Below, one piece after another: positions 26,764 through 35,316 of a stretch of 64,000 nucleotides of DNA. Below the pieces are notes generated by a model, which was not told the origin of the DNA, made no database searches, and saw only the letters and a program-made list of their open reading frames with translations. Position 1 is the stretch's first letter, and each line of letters opens with the position of its first letter. This stretch comes from Bacteroidaceae bacterium (lineage in GTDB: Bacteria > Bacteroidota > Bacteroidia > Bacteroidales > Bacteroidaceae): NCBI GenBank assembly GCA_017483765.1, contig JAFUVE010000019.1:27229-91228 (forward strand). The letters run 5' to 3'. Position numbers and translations under genes: made by a program.

Positions 26764-27156
26764 ATGTATAGAAAATTTACTAAATTCGTGGCAGAAACGA
26801 CAATGCTGGTCATGTTAAGAATCTTCCATAGCAAACATATTCCATTCGGCAGCTATGCCGCCATCAACCTATTCGGCTTCATCATAGTGAAAAAGGGAAT
26901 CCAGATGCGCTGGGTGGACATTCACCATGAGCTAATCCACAGCCGTCAGCAAGCCGAGATGCTGTGGATTCCATTTTACACCTGGTACGTTATAGAATGG
27001 ATGGTGAAGCTGTTGAAATACCGTAATCTAACCAAGGCCTACTATAACATCTCCTTCGAGCGCGAAGCATATATGAATCAATATGATATCAAATACTTGC
27101 GTCGAAGGAGATGGTATAGCTGGATGCGATATTTATCTAAGAAATCACTCCGATAG
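26764..27156 (+). CDS. Small HELIH-motif protein, putative metallopeptidase-like
   Basis: 130 residues. After the basic start YRKFTKFVAET comes a hydrophobic stretch (YAAINLFGFIIVKK), then DIHHELIHSRQQAEML, which holds an HExxH zinc-type motif. WIPFYTWYVIEW follows as a membrane-like segment, and ISFEREAYMNQYD provides a downstream Glu in the position of a gluzincin third ligand. The Arg-rich end is probably cytoplasmic. No named family is recognised, and activity is inferred from the motif only. The ATG at 26764 is used; a TTG lies three codons upstream. Divergent from mdh. Confidence 0.7.
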   Translation: MYRKFTKFVAETTMLVMLRIFHSKHIPFGSYAAINLFGFIIVKKGIQMRWVDIHHELIHSRQQAEMLWIPFYTWYVIEWMVKLLKYRNLTKAYYNISFEREAYMNQYDIKYLRRRRWYSWMRYLSKKSLR

Positions 27157-27188
27157 TTGATTATTAACGTTTCATCAAATATAGGAGT

Positions 27189-28334
27189 TTATTTATTACC
27201 GAACAAGCTATCAAGGAAAGTATAGAATGACGGATCCTCTCCTATAATTGTTTTCACAATCTTCCCGTCAGGTCCGATGAGAATTTTTGTAGGGAAGCCC
27301 GTGATGCCATAGTCTGTCAGAAGAGACGAATTCTCCGGGCAATAAACATGAATCCACGGCAGTTCGTACTTTTTCACGGCCGCTTTCCATTTATCCTCAG
27401 TGTCGTTGCAATCTATACCGAGAATCTCGAACTTGTCAGAATACTTGGCGTAGTATTCCTTCATCTTCGGGAATCCCTTGATACACCATACGCACCAAGA
27501 CCCCCAGAAGTCCAGCACGACGTATTTGCCTCGCAAAGAGTTCAAGGCAAGTGGTTTCCCTTCAATGTCATTAAGTGTGAAAACAGGTGCCTCAATACCT
27601 TCCGCTTGTTTCTTCTGGGCCTCCTTCTCTTTTGCCTCAGCCTCTATACTTTCCTCGTTTGCCTTCACCCATTTGTCGTAGATTGGTCTCATACGTCCTT
27701 CACGTATAGAAGGCTCAAAAAGCATGAAAGTTTCCTTCATCTTGTCAAAACCATCAATGTCTTTAAGCAGATACACGGCTGCTTCTTGATTGGGATGCGC
27801 CTTCACGTAATCTATCAGTTCCTGTTGGTATCGGTCGAAACTGGGTGAATAGACCTCATCGTAGAACTTGTTGCGTTCTTCTTTGGTGAGCGTGTTGTCA
27901 TTCTTCATTGCCCGGTATTTTAACGTATTTTCACGCATGTCCTTTCCCGCATTCTCATTAAAGAGGTCCACCTTGTGAAAATCGGCATAGAATCCTGTTC
28001 CGTCCACATCAAAGCGGGTTTTGTCGGTGTCCCAGACACGCATCGTCTCACCGCCCACAAGCGGAACAGAATAAAATTGTGGTTCATCTAAGTCGCCCCG
28101 AAAAAGCCTTGGCTGTGCAAACAGCCCTATGCAGACAGTGTCCACCTGCAGTTCGAATTCGAACTTTCCATTTTTACCAATAAATGTAAGATCCTCCTTT
28201 CCTTGGCGATACACAATAACCGTGTCACCAAAATCAACAAGGTCGAGCTTTACGATTAATGTGGAATCGTTGTTTGCCGCCCTTCCGCATACAGCAATGG
28301 CAGCGAGCATCATGCTCAAAATAAATTTTTTCAT
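27189..28334 (-). CDS. TlpA-type thiol-disulfide oxidoreductase with DUF4369-like N terminus
   Basis: 381 residues with a signal peptide (KKFILSMMLAAIAVCGRAA), so it acts in the envelope. Residues about 25-120 resemble the DUF4369 beta domain, a helical middle follows, and from about 240 there is a thioredoxin/AhpC-TSA fold with FWGSWCVWCIKGFPKM, whose CxxC is CVWC. The C-terminal cis-Pro region reads GITGFPTKILIGPDG. It probably reduces or exchanges disulfides of exported proteins. The ATG at 28334 is preferred to a TTG nine bases earlier. Confidence 0.88.
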   Translation of the reverse strand: MKKFILSMMLAAIAVCGRAANNDSTLIVKLDLVDFGDTVIVYRQGKEDLTFIGKNGKFEFELQVDTVCIGLFAQPRLFRGDLDEPQFYSVPLVGGETMRVWDTDKTRFDVDGTGFYADFHKVDLFNENAGKDMRENTLKYRAMKNDNTLTKEERNKFYDEVYSPSFDRYQQELIDYVKAHPNQEAAVYLLKDIDGFDKMKETFMLFEPSIREGRMRPIYDKWVKANEESIEAEAKEKEAQKKQAEGIEAPVFTLNDIEGKPLALNSLRGKYVVLDFWGSWCVWCIKGFPKMKEYYAKYSDKFEILGIDCNDTEDKWKAAVKKYELPWIHVYCPENSSLLTDYGITGFPTKILIGPDGKIVKTIIGEDPSFYTFLDSLFGNK

Positions 28335-28500
28335 ATTGTTCAATAAGAGTTTTCAAATACAGATAATAAAATGTATCTGATATTAATAATTATTTATTCG
28401 AACACTAATTTTTCCAATCTTTAAGGGGTAAAGGAATAAAAGGATATTCTTTTATTGAAACGACAGGAGCAGTCGATTATTGCAGACTCTCAAATAAAGA

Positions 28501-28547
28501 TTTTAGGGGTGTTCTTAAAATTTTGTTTTTTTGAACACCCCATAAAA
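28501..28547. repeat. TAGGGGTGTTC inverted repeat / hairpin (E3)
   Basis: GGGGTGTTC (28506-28514) pairs with GAACACCCC (28533-28541). It sits 11 bp after the nucleotidyltransferase lipoprotein stop and may terminate it. The arm sequence matches the ends of elements at 31207-31402 and 32869-33012. Confidence 0.7.
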
Positions 28548-28558
28548 TTTTTCGGAAA

Positions 28559-31186
28559 TCAGTTAGCCCAATAAGTCGCATAGTCGATGCTGCTGTCAAG
28601 AGCAGCTCTGGCCTTAAGGAACCGCAGCGCATCGGCAAAGCGTGCATTACCACGGATGTCCGCAGCCTTCTCTTCCGTCCGGTTGTCCGGATCGGCCATC
28701 TCAAGTTGCAGATACCAAACGTTCTGAATAAATTCAGGAATGTAGGTATAGTCCTTGTAGTCAAACTTGAAGTTGGCGCTATTGTCATTGTCAATGCCAT
28801 CCCACACATTCACCACGTCAGTCATGGTCGGCTCAGAATAAGTCTTTATATCATCGGCAAAACGTGGCCAAAGGATAGCAGCCCAGCAAAGAGCAGGGTC
28901 GGCCTTTCCCACTTTGTCGAACTCACCGAGCATCCCCTCCACGAAGTTCTTATAGGTTGTTGTAGACAGCCTGTCGGAGAGTGATGTCAGGAAATAATCC
29001 GTCACTTTATATTGTTCAAGCAGTTTGAAATAGTCTTGCGCAAAACCGCCGTTAAAACCACTCTCCGTGTGGTAGATTGCGTTGTAACTGTCGAGATTGC
29101 CCAGTTTGTCATTGTGCTTCAGATAGGCCTGTGCCAGGTCATCGTCCAATTTAAAATTGTATTTAGCAGCAAATCTCAGTCCCCGGAGTATGGTCCTCGG
29201 GTCTTTTGCCACTTTGAAATCCGGGGTGATAATCAACTTGACGACCCCTTCCCTTAAGTCACGCAAACCTCCATGGTAGTCGATAATATCTCCTGTGGCA
29301 TAGTCGTAATAAAGCGAGTTGAAAGTGAAGTCACGACTGTAGGTATCCTCCAGCAGGTCGTCACAATAAGGTGATGACAGGTCTTTTGCCACCGGCACAT
29401 TCGCTTGTCCGCTGTAATCAGGAAAGATGGAGAATATGGGTGCGATATCTGTCTCAATGTCCCCCTCATGATAAGCCTTCACCACCCAGATATTGCCGAA
29501 AGCATTGAAAGCCTGTGAATTTGGTACGGTTGCGACAATCTGTTCGATGCTGGCATTTGTTGAGAAGTCCACATCGTGGGCAGGCTTGCCAAGTATTACG
29601 TCACGCACGGTTCCTCCATTGACATACACTTTGTACCCAGCGTCAACCATATACTGCATATCAGATGCAGCATTCACGGGAAAAGAGAAAATACTGCTAT
29701 CGTACATGGTTTTCGGTATACGCAATTCCGCATAGCCATTCTTCAGCACCTCCTGATAGTTCTGGTTAATCAAGGTATTGACAGCTGGAGAAAAGAAACC
29801 ATCCGACAGACCGGAAGGGCTATTAGTCCAGAAATCCACATATTTCTGAAGAGAGGCATCTGTTTTTGCATAGCCTGTCAGCAGAATCAAGGATCTCTTA
29901 AAGTAATTATTTTGAAGGACTGCATTCTTTTGTTCTTGGGAGGCAGAGAAGGAGTTGTTGTCCGTCATTTGCCCATACAGATACCAGATGTTCATCAGAT
30001 CGGTTTTTGTACCGGAATAATCATCAAGTTCGAAGTGTGTCTTCTGCCCGCTTTTTTCCTCCAATTGGTCCCAAGTGGTGGTGATATTCTCCAAGGTAGG
30101 TTCCGTCGTTCCCATGGCATCCTGCATACATGGTAAGAAGAGAGCAGCTATGCCGAGTGCGATGCCACCTTCGTGCTGCTCGTCGATGTAATCGAGTGCG
30201 GGGAAAAGGCGGTCCGTGTAACTTGCGTTGCGTGAGTAGCCATTCAGCATCTTCATATACCGGTCAACAATTCCATAATTCAGGTAATACTGGTATGTGC
30301 GCTTGCCACATCCGTCGGTGAAGCCCTTAGTGACATAATAGTTCACCAGTGAAGGCTGAATATCATCACAGTAGTGCATGTTTTCAGCAATCGCCTGTGT
30401 GGTATTAGCATCGATGTCGAATCCATAGCGTGCCGCGAATCTAACGGTTCGTATGAGTGCCGATGGGTTGATGGAGAACATCAGATTAGGATCATAGACC
30501 GTGCGTATGATATGTTCACGCAAGTCGTGCAATCCTCCGTGGTAGTCAATGATATTGCCTGTCTGGTAGTCGTAGTAGATGGAGTTGATAGTCAGGTCGC
30601 GTGTATAGGTGTCGTCAAGCAAGTTCTTGCTATAATTCTGTCCATAGGCTCCGTCTGGTGGCAATCCCGGCTTCCCTTGCAAGCGGATGTCGATACCACG
30701 AATCGGCACCATGTCAGTCACATCGCCATCAGGATGGCGCGCCTGTGCAATTTTTCCCCCTCCTGTGTTTGTAATGACAGCGTTGGGCACGATTTCCACC
30801 ATCTGCTCAGGAGTAGCATCGGTGGAGAAATCCACGTCATGGATGGGTGTGCCGAGTATAGCATCTCTCACAGCACCGCCGTTGACATAGGTCTTATAGC
30901 CAGCAGCCGCCATGATGTCCATAGTCTCGCAGTGTACTTTCGGCAGATAGATAAGGCTCTTGTCAAAGAGTTCAGCCGGTATAACCAGCTCACCATATCC
31001 CCTTGCTTGCACCACCTGATAATTCACATCAATCATCTTGTTGATGGTGGGTGTGAAGAATCTTCCGTATACGGGTTCGGGTCTGTCAATTACATCGTTT
31101 TCATTGTCGTGACACGAGGTCATCGAAATGCCACATAATAATATGGTGGCATACATCCACAACGTAAATATCTTCATAGTTTTCAT
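28559..31186 (-). CDS. Lipoprotein with two tandem CCA/poly(A)-polymerase-like domains
   Basis: 875 residues. A signal peptide ends in lipobox SMTSC (Cys25), followed by HDNEND, an acidic stretch that suits surface display. Two homologous halves (about 38-460 and 461-875) each start with FF[TS]P..N..I..NYQ and carry the class II nucleotidyltransferase head. Motif A is VNGGAVRDAILG...HDVDF (Asp117, Asp119) and VNGGTVRDVILG...HDVDF (Asp538, Asp540). Motif B is TRDLTINS (196-202) and SRDFTFNS. Motif C is NPSALIRTVRFAAR, with Asp changed to Asn240, in half 1 and intact DPRTILRGLRFAAK in half 2. The clear ERxxxE motif D of cytosolic enzymes is not seen. CCA-adding and PAP enzymes work in the cytoplasm, so an exported lipid-anchored double copy is unexpected. 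The substrate is unknown. Confidence 0.85.
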   Translation of the reverse strand: MKTMKIFTLWMYATILLCGISMTSCHDNENDVIDRPEPVYGRFFTPTINKMIDVNYQVVQARGYGELVIPAELFDKSLIYLPKVHCETMDIMAAAGYKTYVNGGAVRDAILGTPIHDVDFSTDATPEQMVEIVPNAVITNTGGGKIAQARHPDGDVTDMVPIRGIDIRLQGKPGLPPDGAYGQNYSKNLLDDTYTRDLTINSIYYDYQTGNIIDYHGGLHDLREHIIRTVYDPNLMFSINPSALIRTVRFAARYGFDIDANTTQAIAENMHYCDDIQPSLVNYYVTKGFTDGCGKRTYQYYLNYGIVDRYMKMLNGYSRNASYTDRLFPALDYIDEQHEGGIALGIAALFLPCMQDAMGTTEPTLENITTTWDQLEEKSGQKTHFELDDYSGTKTDLMNIWYLYGQMTDNNSFSASQEQKNAVLQNNYFKRSLILLTGYAKTDASLQKYVDFWTNSPSGLSDGFFSPAVNTLINQNYQEVLKNGYAELRIPKTMYDSSIFSFPVNAASDMQYMVDAGYKVYVNGGTVRDVILGKPAHDVDFSTNASIEQIVATVPNSQAFNAFGNIWVVKAYHEGDIETDIAPIFSIFPDYSGQANVPVAKDLSSPYCDDLLEDTYSRDFTFNSLYYDYATGDIIDYHGGLRDLREGVVKLIITPDFKVAKDPRTILRGLRFAAKYNFKLDDDLAQAYLKHNDKLGNLDSYNAIYHTESGFNGGFAQDYFKLLEQYKVTDYFLTSLSDRLSTTTYKNFVEGMLGEFDKVGKADPALCWAAILWPRFADDIKTYSEPTMTDVVNVWDGIDNDNSANFKFDYKDYTYIPEFIQNVWYLQLEMADPDNRTEEKAADIRGNARFADALRFLKARAALDSSIDYATYWAN

Positions 31187-31206
31187 TTTTTAACAAGTAT
31201 TATGTA

Positions 31207-31402
31207 TAGGGTTGTTCTAAAAATTCTGATTTTGAAAACTTAATTTGGTGGTGGTTCTTATTTCGGGCGCTTTTTGTTTTCTGTGGTGTCTTTTTGTCAT
31301 CATTTGAGGTTACATAGCTCGCTATGCGCCCTCAAAATGCTTACAAAAATCCACTCACATAAAATCAAAAATCGAACCGACATAATTATTAGAACCACCC
31401 TA
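31207..31402. repeat. 196-bp MITE-like element (E1) with TAGGGTKGTTCTAA ends
   Basis: Left end TAGGGTTGTTCTAA (31207-31220) and right end TTAGAACCACCCTA (31389-31402) are 13/14 inverted repeats. The inside has no open frame. It fills most of the 334-bp gap between the two neighbouring genes. Confidence 0.6.
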
Positions 31403-31520
31403 TAATTATTTCATTTAAAAACAAAAATGCAAGAAATCATCGATATTCATCTCCACATCCGAGAAAGAATGTCCCCAACAATGTGGCCATATAGATTACC
31501 AATTGCTTCAGTTAAGATGT

Positions 31521-32276
31521 CTATTGTAAATTATGTTTTTCTTTTGCATTCATTATATCTCTTTGAAGATTAATAATTTTACCCAAAATCGTATCCTGAG
31601 CTACGTCCTCATTCGTGGTTTCATCGATTTGTTCTCTTTCTTTCCGATAGGCTTCCAGTTCCTCGTCGCTAATGTCCGTCATGTTCTTGCACTGTATGAA
31701 CAGTTTATGCATATCACTCGATATCGATTTGGCCATTGCAGCATAGAAAAAATAATCAAAATCGAGGGCACCTTTTAAGGTTTTAAAAGGTTCTTCTCTG
31801 TTTACCACATTGTAGATTGAGTCACAAATGTTCGTTTTGTACATTCGACGATATTGATAGAATTTGGCCACATTCTCAGTGAAGAGCACATTGTCCACTA
31901 TATTAATGGTCTCAATACTCGACGAGAAGATATGCTCTGTAGCCTCGGTATACTCTACCTTGGGCATCAAAAAAGCAAGCTGAAAACTCAGTTTTGCATA
32001 CAACGTAGTGTCTTCCGCCATCTGCTTCTGGAGCTTCAACGACTGCACAATCAAAGAGTCAGAATTTTCAATCGATTTCAGAGAGTTGCACATGTCATAC
32101 ATCAGCATCATCACAATCTCATGCTTATCTTGTTTGTCCTTGTTCTTTTCGATGATGGCAGCCGTACCGAATGTGAGCGCGATGGAAATAGTGGTGGCCA
32201 GCAGAGAGAGCAGGAAATTCTTCATGTTGTCGCTCATGCCGCTTTTCTGCTGGCCATCATTACGATTCGACTTCAT
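31521..32276 (-). CDS. Hypothetical single-pass membrane protein
   Basis: 251 residues: a short polar N terminus, one membrane segment at about 20-42 (FLLSLLATTISIALTFGTAAII), then a long helical, charged domain likely in the periplasm. The start SNRNDGQQKSG has no cleavable signal. No family is recognised. It begins 11 bp after the beta-barrel gene stop and is surely cotranscribed with it. The two-gene unit is bracketed by repeat elements E1 and E2. Confidence 0.7.
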   Translation of the reverse strand: MKSNRNDGQQKSGMSDNMKNFLLSLLATTISIALTFGTAAIIEKNKDKQDKHEIVMMLMYDMCNSLKSIENSDSLIVQSLKLQKQMAEDTTLYAKLSFQLAFLMPKVEYTEATEHIFSSSIETINIVDNVLFTENVAKFYQYRRMYKTNICDSIYNVVNREEPFKTLKGALDFDYFFYAAMAKSISSDMHKLFIQCKNMTDISDEELEAYRKEREQIDETTNEDVAQDTILGKIINLQRDIMNAKEKHNLQ

Positions 32277-32287
32277 CTGCGTAGGAT

Positions 32288-32830
32288 TTAGAACCTGTAT
32301 CCAATTCCGGCCATAGCGACGTGTGAATCGCCGAAGATGCCCGGCTGGTACTTATACTCACCAGAGATGAACCAGTTTCCTGAGATGTTGTACTGGAGGC
32401 CAGCACCCAGCTGGATTCCAGTGTCCGTTGTGTTGTCGCCCTCCACTGTGATGGTTGATCCTCCGTCGGTTTCAGTGAAAGTCTCAGAATGAGCAAAAGC
32501 CACCGCGAATCCCAGTATCGGGTAGATCTTGAGGTATTCTCCGAGGTTGAAGAGATAGTGGATGTTGAATCCCAGCGTGAAATCAGAGATATGGTCCTTC
32601 ATTGGATGATATACCCCCTCGAGCTCAGCCCTCCAGTGTTTAGAGAAGCTGTACTGTCCGAATGCCCCGATACCGAACTGTGTTGTGGTCTCGTCCACAT
32701 CCCAGTTGTCGAATTCCACTTTGGTGAATGTGGCGCCCGCCTTCAGTCCGACAGCAAAATCACCTTTCTCTTGAGCCTGTGCGCTGACAGCGAGCAGCAT
32801 CACACACATTAGCAAAAATAATTTCTTCAT
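32288..32830 (-). CDS. Outer-membrane beta-barrel protein
   Basis: 180 residues with a clear signal peptide (KKLFLLMCVMLLAVSAQAQ). The rest is alternating strands with Gly/aromatic pattern (GLKAGATFTKVEF, QFGIGAFGQYSFSKHW, GAGLQYNISGNWFISGEY) ending in MAGIGYRF, whose terminal Phe is typical for BAM insertion. Best described as an OmpX/PorT-like eight-strand barrel of unknown ligand. First gene of a two-gene operon. Confidence 0.85.
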   Translation of the reverse strand: MKKLFLLMCVMLLAVSAQAQEKGDFAVGLKAGATFTKVEFDNWDVDETTTQFGIGAFGQYSFSKHWRAELEGVYHPMKDHISDFTLGFNIHYLFNLGEYLKIYPILGFAVAFAHSETFTETDGGSTITVEGDNTTDTGIQLGAGLQYNISGNWFISGEYKYQPGIFGDSHVAMAGIGYRF

Positions 32831-32868
32831 AACTACAAAAATTAAATGTTTAAATGTTAATTATTACA

Positions 32869-33012
32869 TAGGGTGTTTAGTTCTGTGCTCTGGATCAGCT
32901 GTCTTTTCCTGATACACATTCTAAGCTTATGATTTTCGGACATACATAAAGTAAGTCCCTACAGGTTGATGTCTTCAGAAGGACTTTCAGAACATCGAGC
33001 AGAACACCCTAA
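32869..33012. repeat. 144-bp MITE-like element (E2) ending in the cimA stop
   Basis: Left TAGGGTGTTTAGTTCTG (32869-32885) and right CAGAACACCCTAA (33000-33012) form inverted ends. The right end supplies the TAG stop of the cimA-like gene. Inside, 32937-32963 carries a 27-bp stretch found again at 58327-58353. Confidence 0.6.
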
Positions 33013-34559
33013 TAATTTTGTTCATTCTCCTCCACTTCGTTCTCAAGGATGTTGAGCATCTTGACCGTGGCTTTGATTGCCGCCTCAGTCTGGTCGGCGT
33101 CGAGTGCCCTCGTGCGGTATGTCTTGTCGTTGAAAGTCCAAGAGATGCTGGTCTGCACAAGTGCGTCGGTCCTTCCTCCCGGCGGAATGCTGACCGCGTA
33201 GTTGGTGAGCCACGGGAACTTTCGCTGGAGCTTGTCGCGGTAGATATGCCTGACGGCATGGATGAAGGCATCGTACATACCGTCTCCCATGGCGCTCTCC
33301 TCATACACCTCTCCGTTGATTTCCATCTTCACGCTGGCCATAGGCTTGAGTCCGTATGCCGTGGACACCATATAGCTGAGGAGCTTGACGCGGTCCTCCG
33401 GTCCGCTGTGTTTGAGCACGTCGTTGATGATATACGGGAGGTCCTCCTGGGTGATGATCTGCTTCTTGTCGCCCAGCTCGATGATACGGTCTGTCACGCG
33501 CTTGGTCTGTTCGGGCGTGAGTTCCAGTCCCAGCTCCTCGAGGTTCTTGAGGATGTTGGCCTTTCCGCTGTTTTTTCCGAGCGCATACTCACGTTTCCGT
33601 CCGAACCGCTCGGGTAGCAGTTCGTTGCAGTATAGGTTGTTCTTGTTGTCGCCGTCGGCATGCACGCCAGCCACCTGTGTGAAGACGCTCTCGCCGACAA
33701 TGGGTTTGTTGGGCGGAACGGCAATGCCGCTGAATCCCTCCACGATACGTGCCGCGTCGTTGAGTTTGTCCTCGTTGACAGATGTGACGGCATGTAGATG
33801 GTCTTTGAGTGCGGCCTGCACGCTGGATAGCGGCGCGTTGCCAGCCCTCTCTCCCAGTCCGTTGATGGATGTGTGGATGCCTTTGCATCCGCTGCTGACT
33901 GCGGCAAGTGCGTTGGCCACGGCAAGGTCGTAGTCGTTGTGTGCGTGGAAGTCGAAATGCAGCTGTGGGAACCACTCCACCATCTGGCCTACAAACTCCC
34001 TGACCTTGTCGGGGTTGAGCACTCCGAGTGTGTCGGGCAGCATGAATCGCTGTATTCCCGTGTCCTTGAGTGCGTCGACGAGGTCGTGGACATACTGCGG
34101 TGAGTCTTTCATCCCGTTGCTCCAGTCCTCGAGGTAGAGGTTGACGCTGATGCCTTTCGAGGCAGCATAGTCGACGCTCCGCTTGATGTCGTCCACATGT
34201 TCCTGGAGTGTCTTCTTGAGCTGGAAGGTGAGATGCTTGAGGGAGCCCTTGCTGAGGAGGTTCATCGTCGTGCATCCGCAGTCGTCGATCCAGTCGACGG
34301 ATGTCTTTCCGTCGACAAAGCCCAACACTTCGACGCTCTGCAGCTTCCCGCTCTGCCTCGCCCAGCGGCATATGGCTGTAACGGCCTCCTTCTCTCCCTC
34401 TGAGACACGAGCCGATGCGACTTCAATGCGGTCGACATTGACGTCTCTGAGGAGCATCCTGGCGATGCTCAACTTCTCATGCGGCACGAACGACACTCCG
34501 TTTGTCTGCTCTCCGTCGCGCAGCGTCGTGTCCATGATTTCGATATTATTATTCAACAC
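33009..34559 (-). CDS. Citramalate / 2-isopropylmalate synthase-like enzyme
   Basis: 516 residues of the DRE-TIM metallolyase (LeuA/CimA) superfamily. The N-terminal TIM barrel has [26 protein letters not shown] and SINGLGERAGN; the C-terminal LeuA dimer/regulatory domain has SVKMEINGEVYEES and related strands. The second LeuA homologue in the same operon, together with an Ile-rich leader peptide, suggests that this copy makes (R)-citramalate from pyruvate and acetyl-CoA for isoleucine, with LeuCD shared. That is inference. The start codon is GTG or TTG. The last gene of the operon here; its stop lies in element E2. Confidence 0.85.
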   Translation of the reverse strand: MLNNNIEIMDTTLRDGEQTNGVSFVPHEKLSIARMLLRDVNVDRIEVASARVSEGEKEAVTAICRWARQSGKLQSVEVLGFVDGKTSVDWIDDCGCTTMNLLSKGSLKHLTFQLKKTLQEHVDDIKRSVDYAASKGISVNLYLEDWSNGMKDSPQYVHDLVDALKDTGIQRFMLPDTLGVLNPDKVREFVGQMVEWFPQLHFDFHAHNDYDLAVANALAAVSSGCKGIHTSINGLGERAGNAPLSSVQAALKDHLHAVTSVNEDKLNDAARIVEGFSGIAVPPNKPIVGESVFTQVAGVHADGDNKNNLYCNELLPERFGRKREYALGKNSGKANILKNLEELGLELTPEQTKRVTDRIIELGDKKQIITQEDLPYIINDVLKHSGPEDRVKLLSYMVSTAYGLKPMASVKMEINGEVYEESAMGDGMYDAFIHAVRHIYRDKLQRKFPWLTNYAVSIPPGGRTDALVQTSISWTFNDKTYRTRALDADQTEAAIKATVKMLNILENEVEENEQNY

Positions 34560-34600
34560 GAATTTAAACGAATTGTTTCTAATGCTATGTTAAAATGCTA

Positions 34601-35194
34601 TCAGCGGCTCTGTTCGTAAGCCTCGATTTTGTCCTTGTTTTCGAGGAGGAAGTCGATGTCGTCGAGCGCGTTCATGAGGCAGTATTTCTTGTAGCCGTTG
34701 ATGTCGAAGTGCTCGGAGCGACCAGTAGCGAGGTTGGTGACCGTCTGGTTGGGCACGTCCACCTTCACCTCCATCTTAGGATCGGCCTTGATGGATGCGA
34801 AGAGCTCCGCAAGGAATTCCTCACTGACCACGACCGGCAACACGAAGTTGTTGAGTTCGTTGTTCTTGTGGATGTCGGCGAAGAAAGACGAGATGACGAC
34901 GCGGAATCCATATCCAGCGATGGCCCATGCCGCATGCTCACGGCTGGATCCACTTCCGAAGTTCTTTCCTGCCACGAGGATTTCACCACCGTAAGTCGGG
35001 TCGTTGAGCACGAAGTCAGGCTTTGGATTGCCCTCCTTGTCGAATCGCCAGTCGCGGAAGAGGTTGTCGCCGAAGAATTTCTCGTCACGTGTGGTTGCCT
35101 TCAGGAATCGTGCCGGAATGATTTGGTCGGTGTCCACGTTCTCCAGCGGGAGCGGCACGCATGTGGACTGTATAATATCGAATTTTTGTTTCAT
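34601..35194 (-). CDS. leuD: 3-isopropylmalate dehydratase small subunit
   Basis: 197 residues, the swivel domain of the aconitase-like isomerase that works with LeuC. Signatures: [15 protein letters not shown] at about 18-32, the [13 protein letters not shown] loop and [23 protein letters not shown]. It lies between leuC and the cimA-like gene. In the branched-chain pathway it isomerises 2- to 3-isopropylmalate, and probably citramalate too. Confidence 0.95.
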   Translation of the reverse strand: MKQKFDIIQSTCVPLPLENVDTDQIIPARFLKATTRDEKFFGDNLFRDWRFDKEGNPKPDFVLNDPTYGGEILVAGKNFGSGSSREHAAWAIAGYGFRVVISSFFADIHKNNELNNFVLPVVVSEEFLAELFASIKADPKMEVKVDVPNQTVTNLATGRSEHFDINGYKKYCLMNALDDIDFLLENKDKIEAYEQSR

Positions 35195-35248
35195 TGATTT
35201 TTGGGGTTGAGAGTTTAGAGTTTAGAGTGAAGTTACTCTTTTTAGTTG

Positions 35249-35306
35249 AGAGGAAGGCCGTGCTTCGCCGGCCGAAAGTGCGGAACACGAGGTTCCGCCT
35301 ACCTCC
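35249..35306. repeat. Intergenic repeat family B (copy 2)
   Basis: Nearly the same sequence as 24755-24809, including hairpin GCGGAACACGAGGTTCCGC, in the leuC-leuD gap inside the operon. Confidence 0.8.
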
Positions 35307-35316
35307 AGGCTATTGC

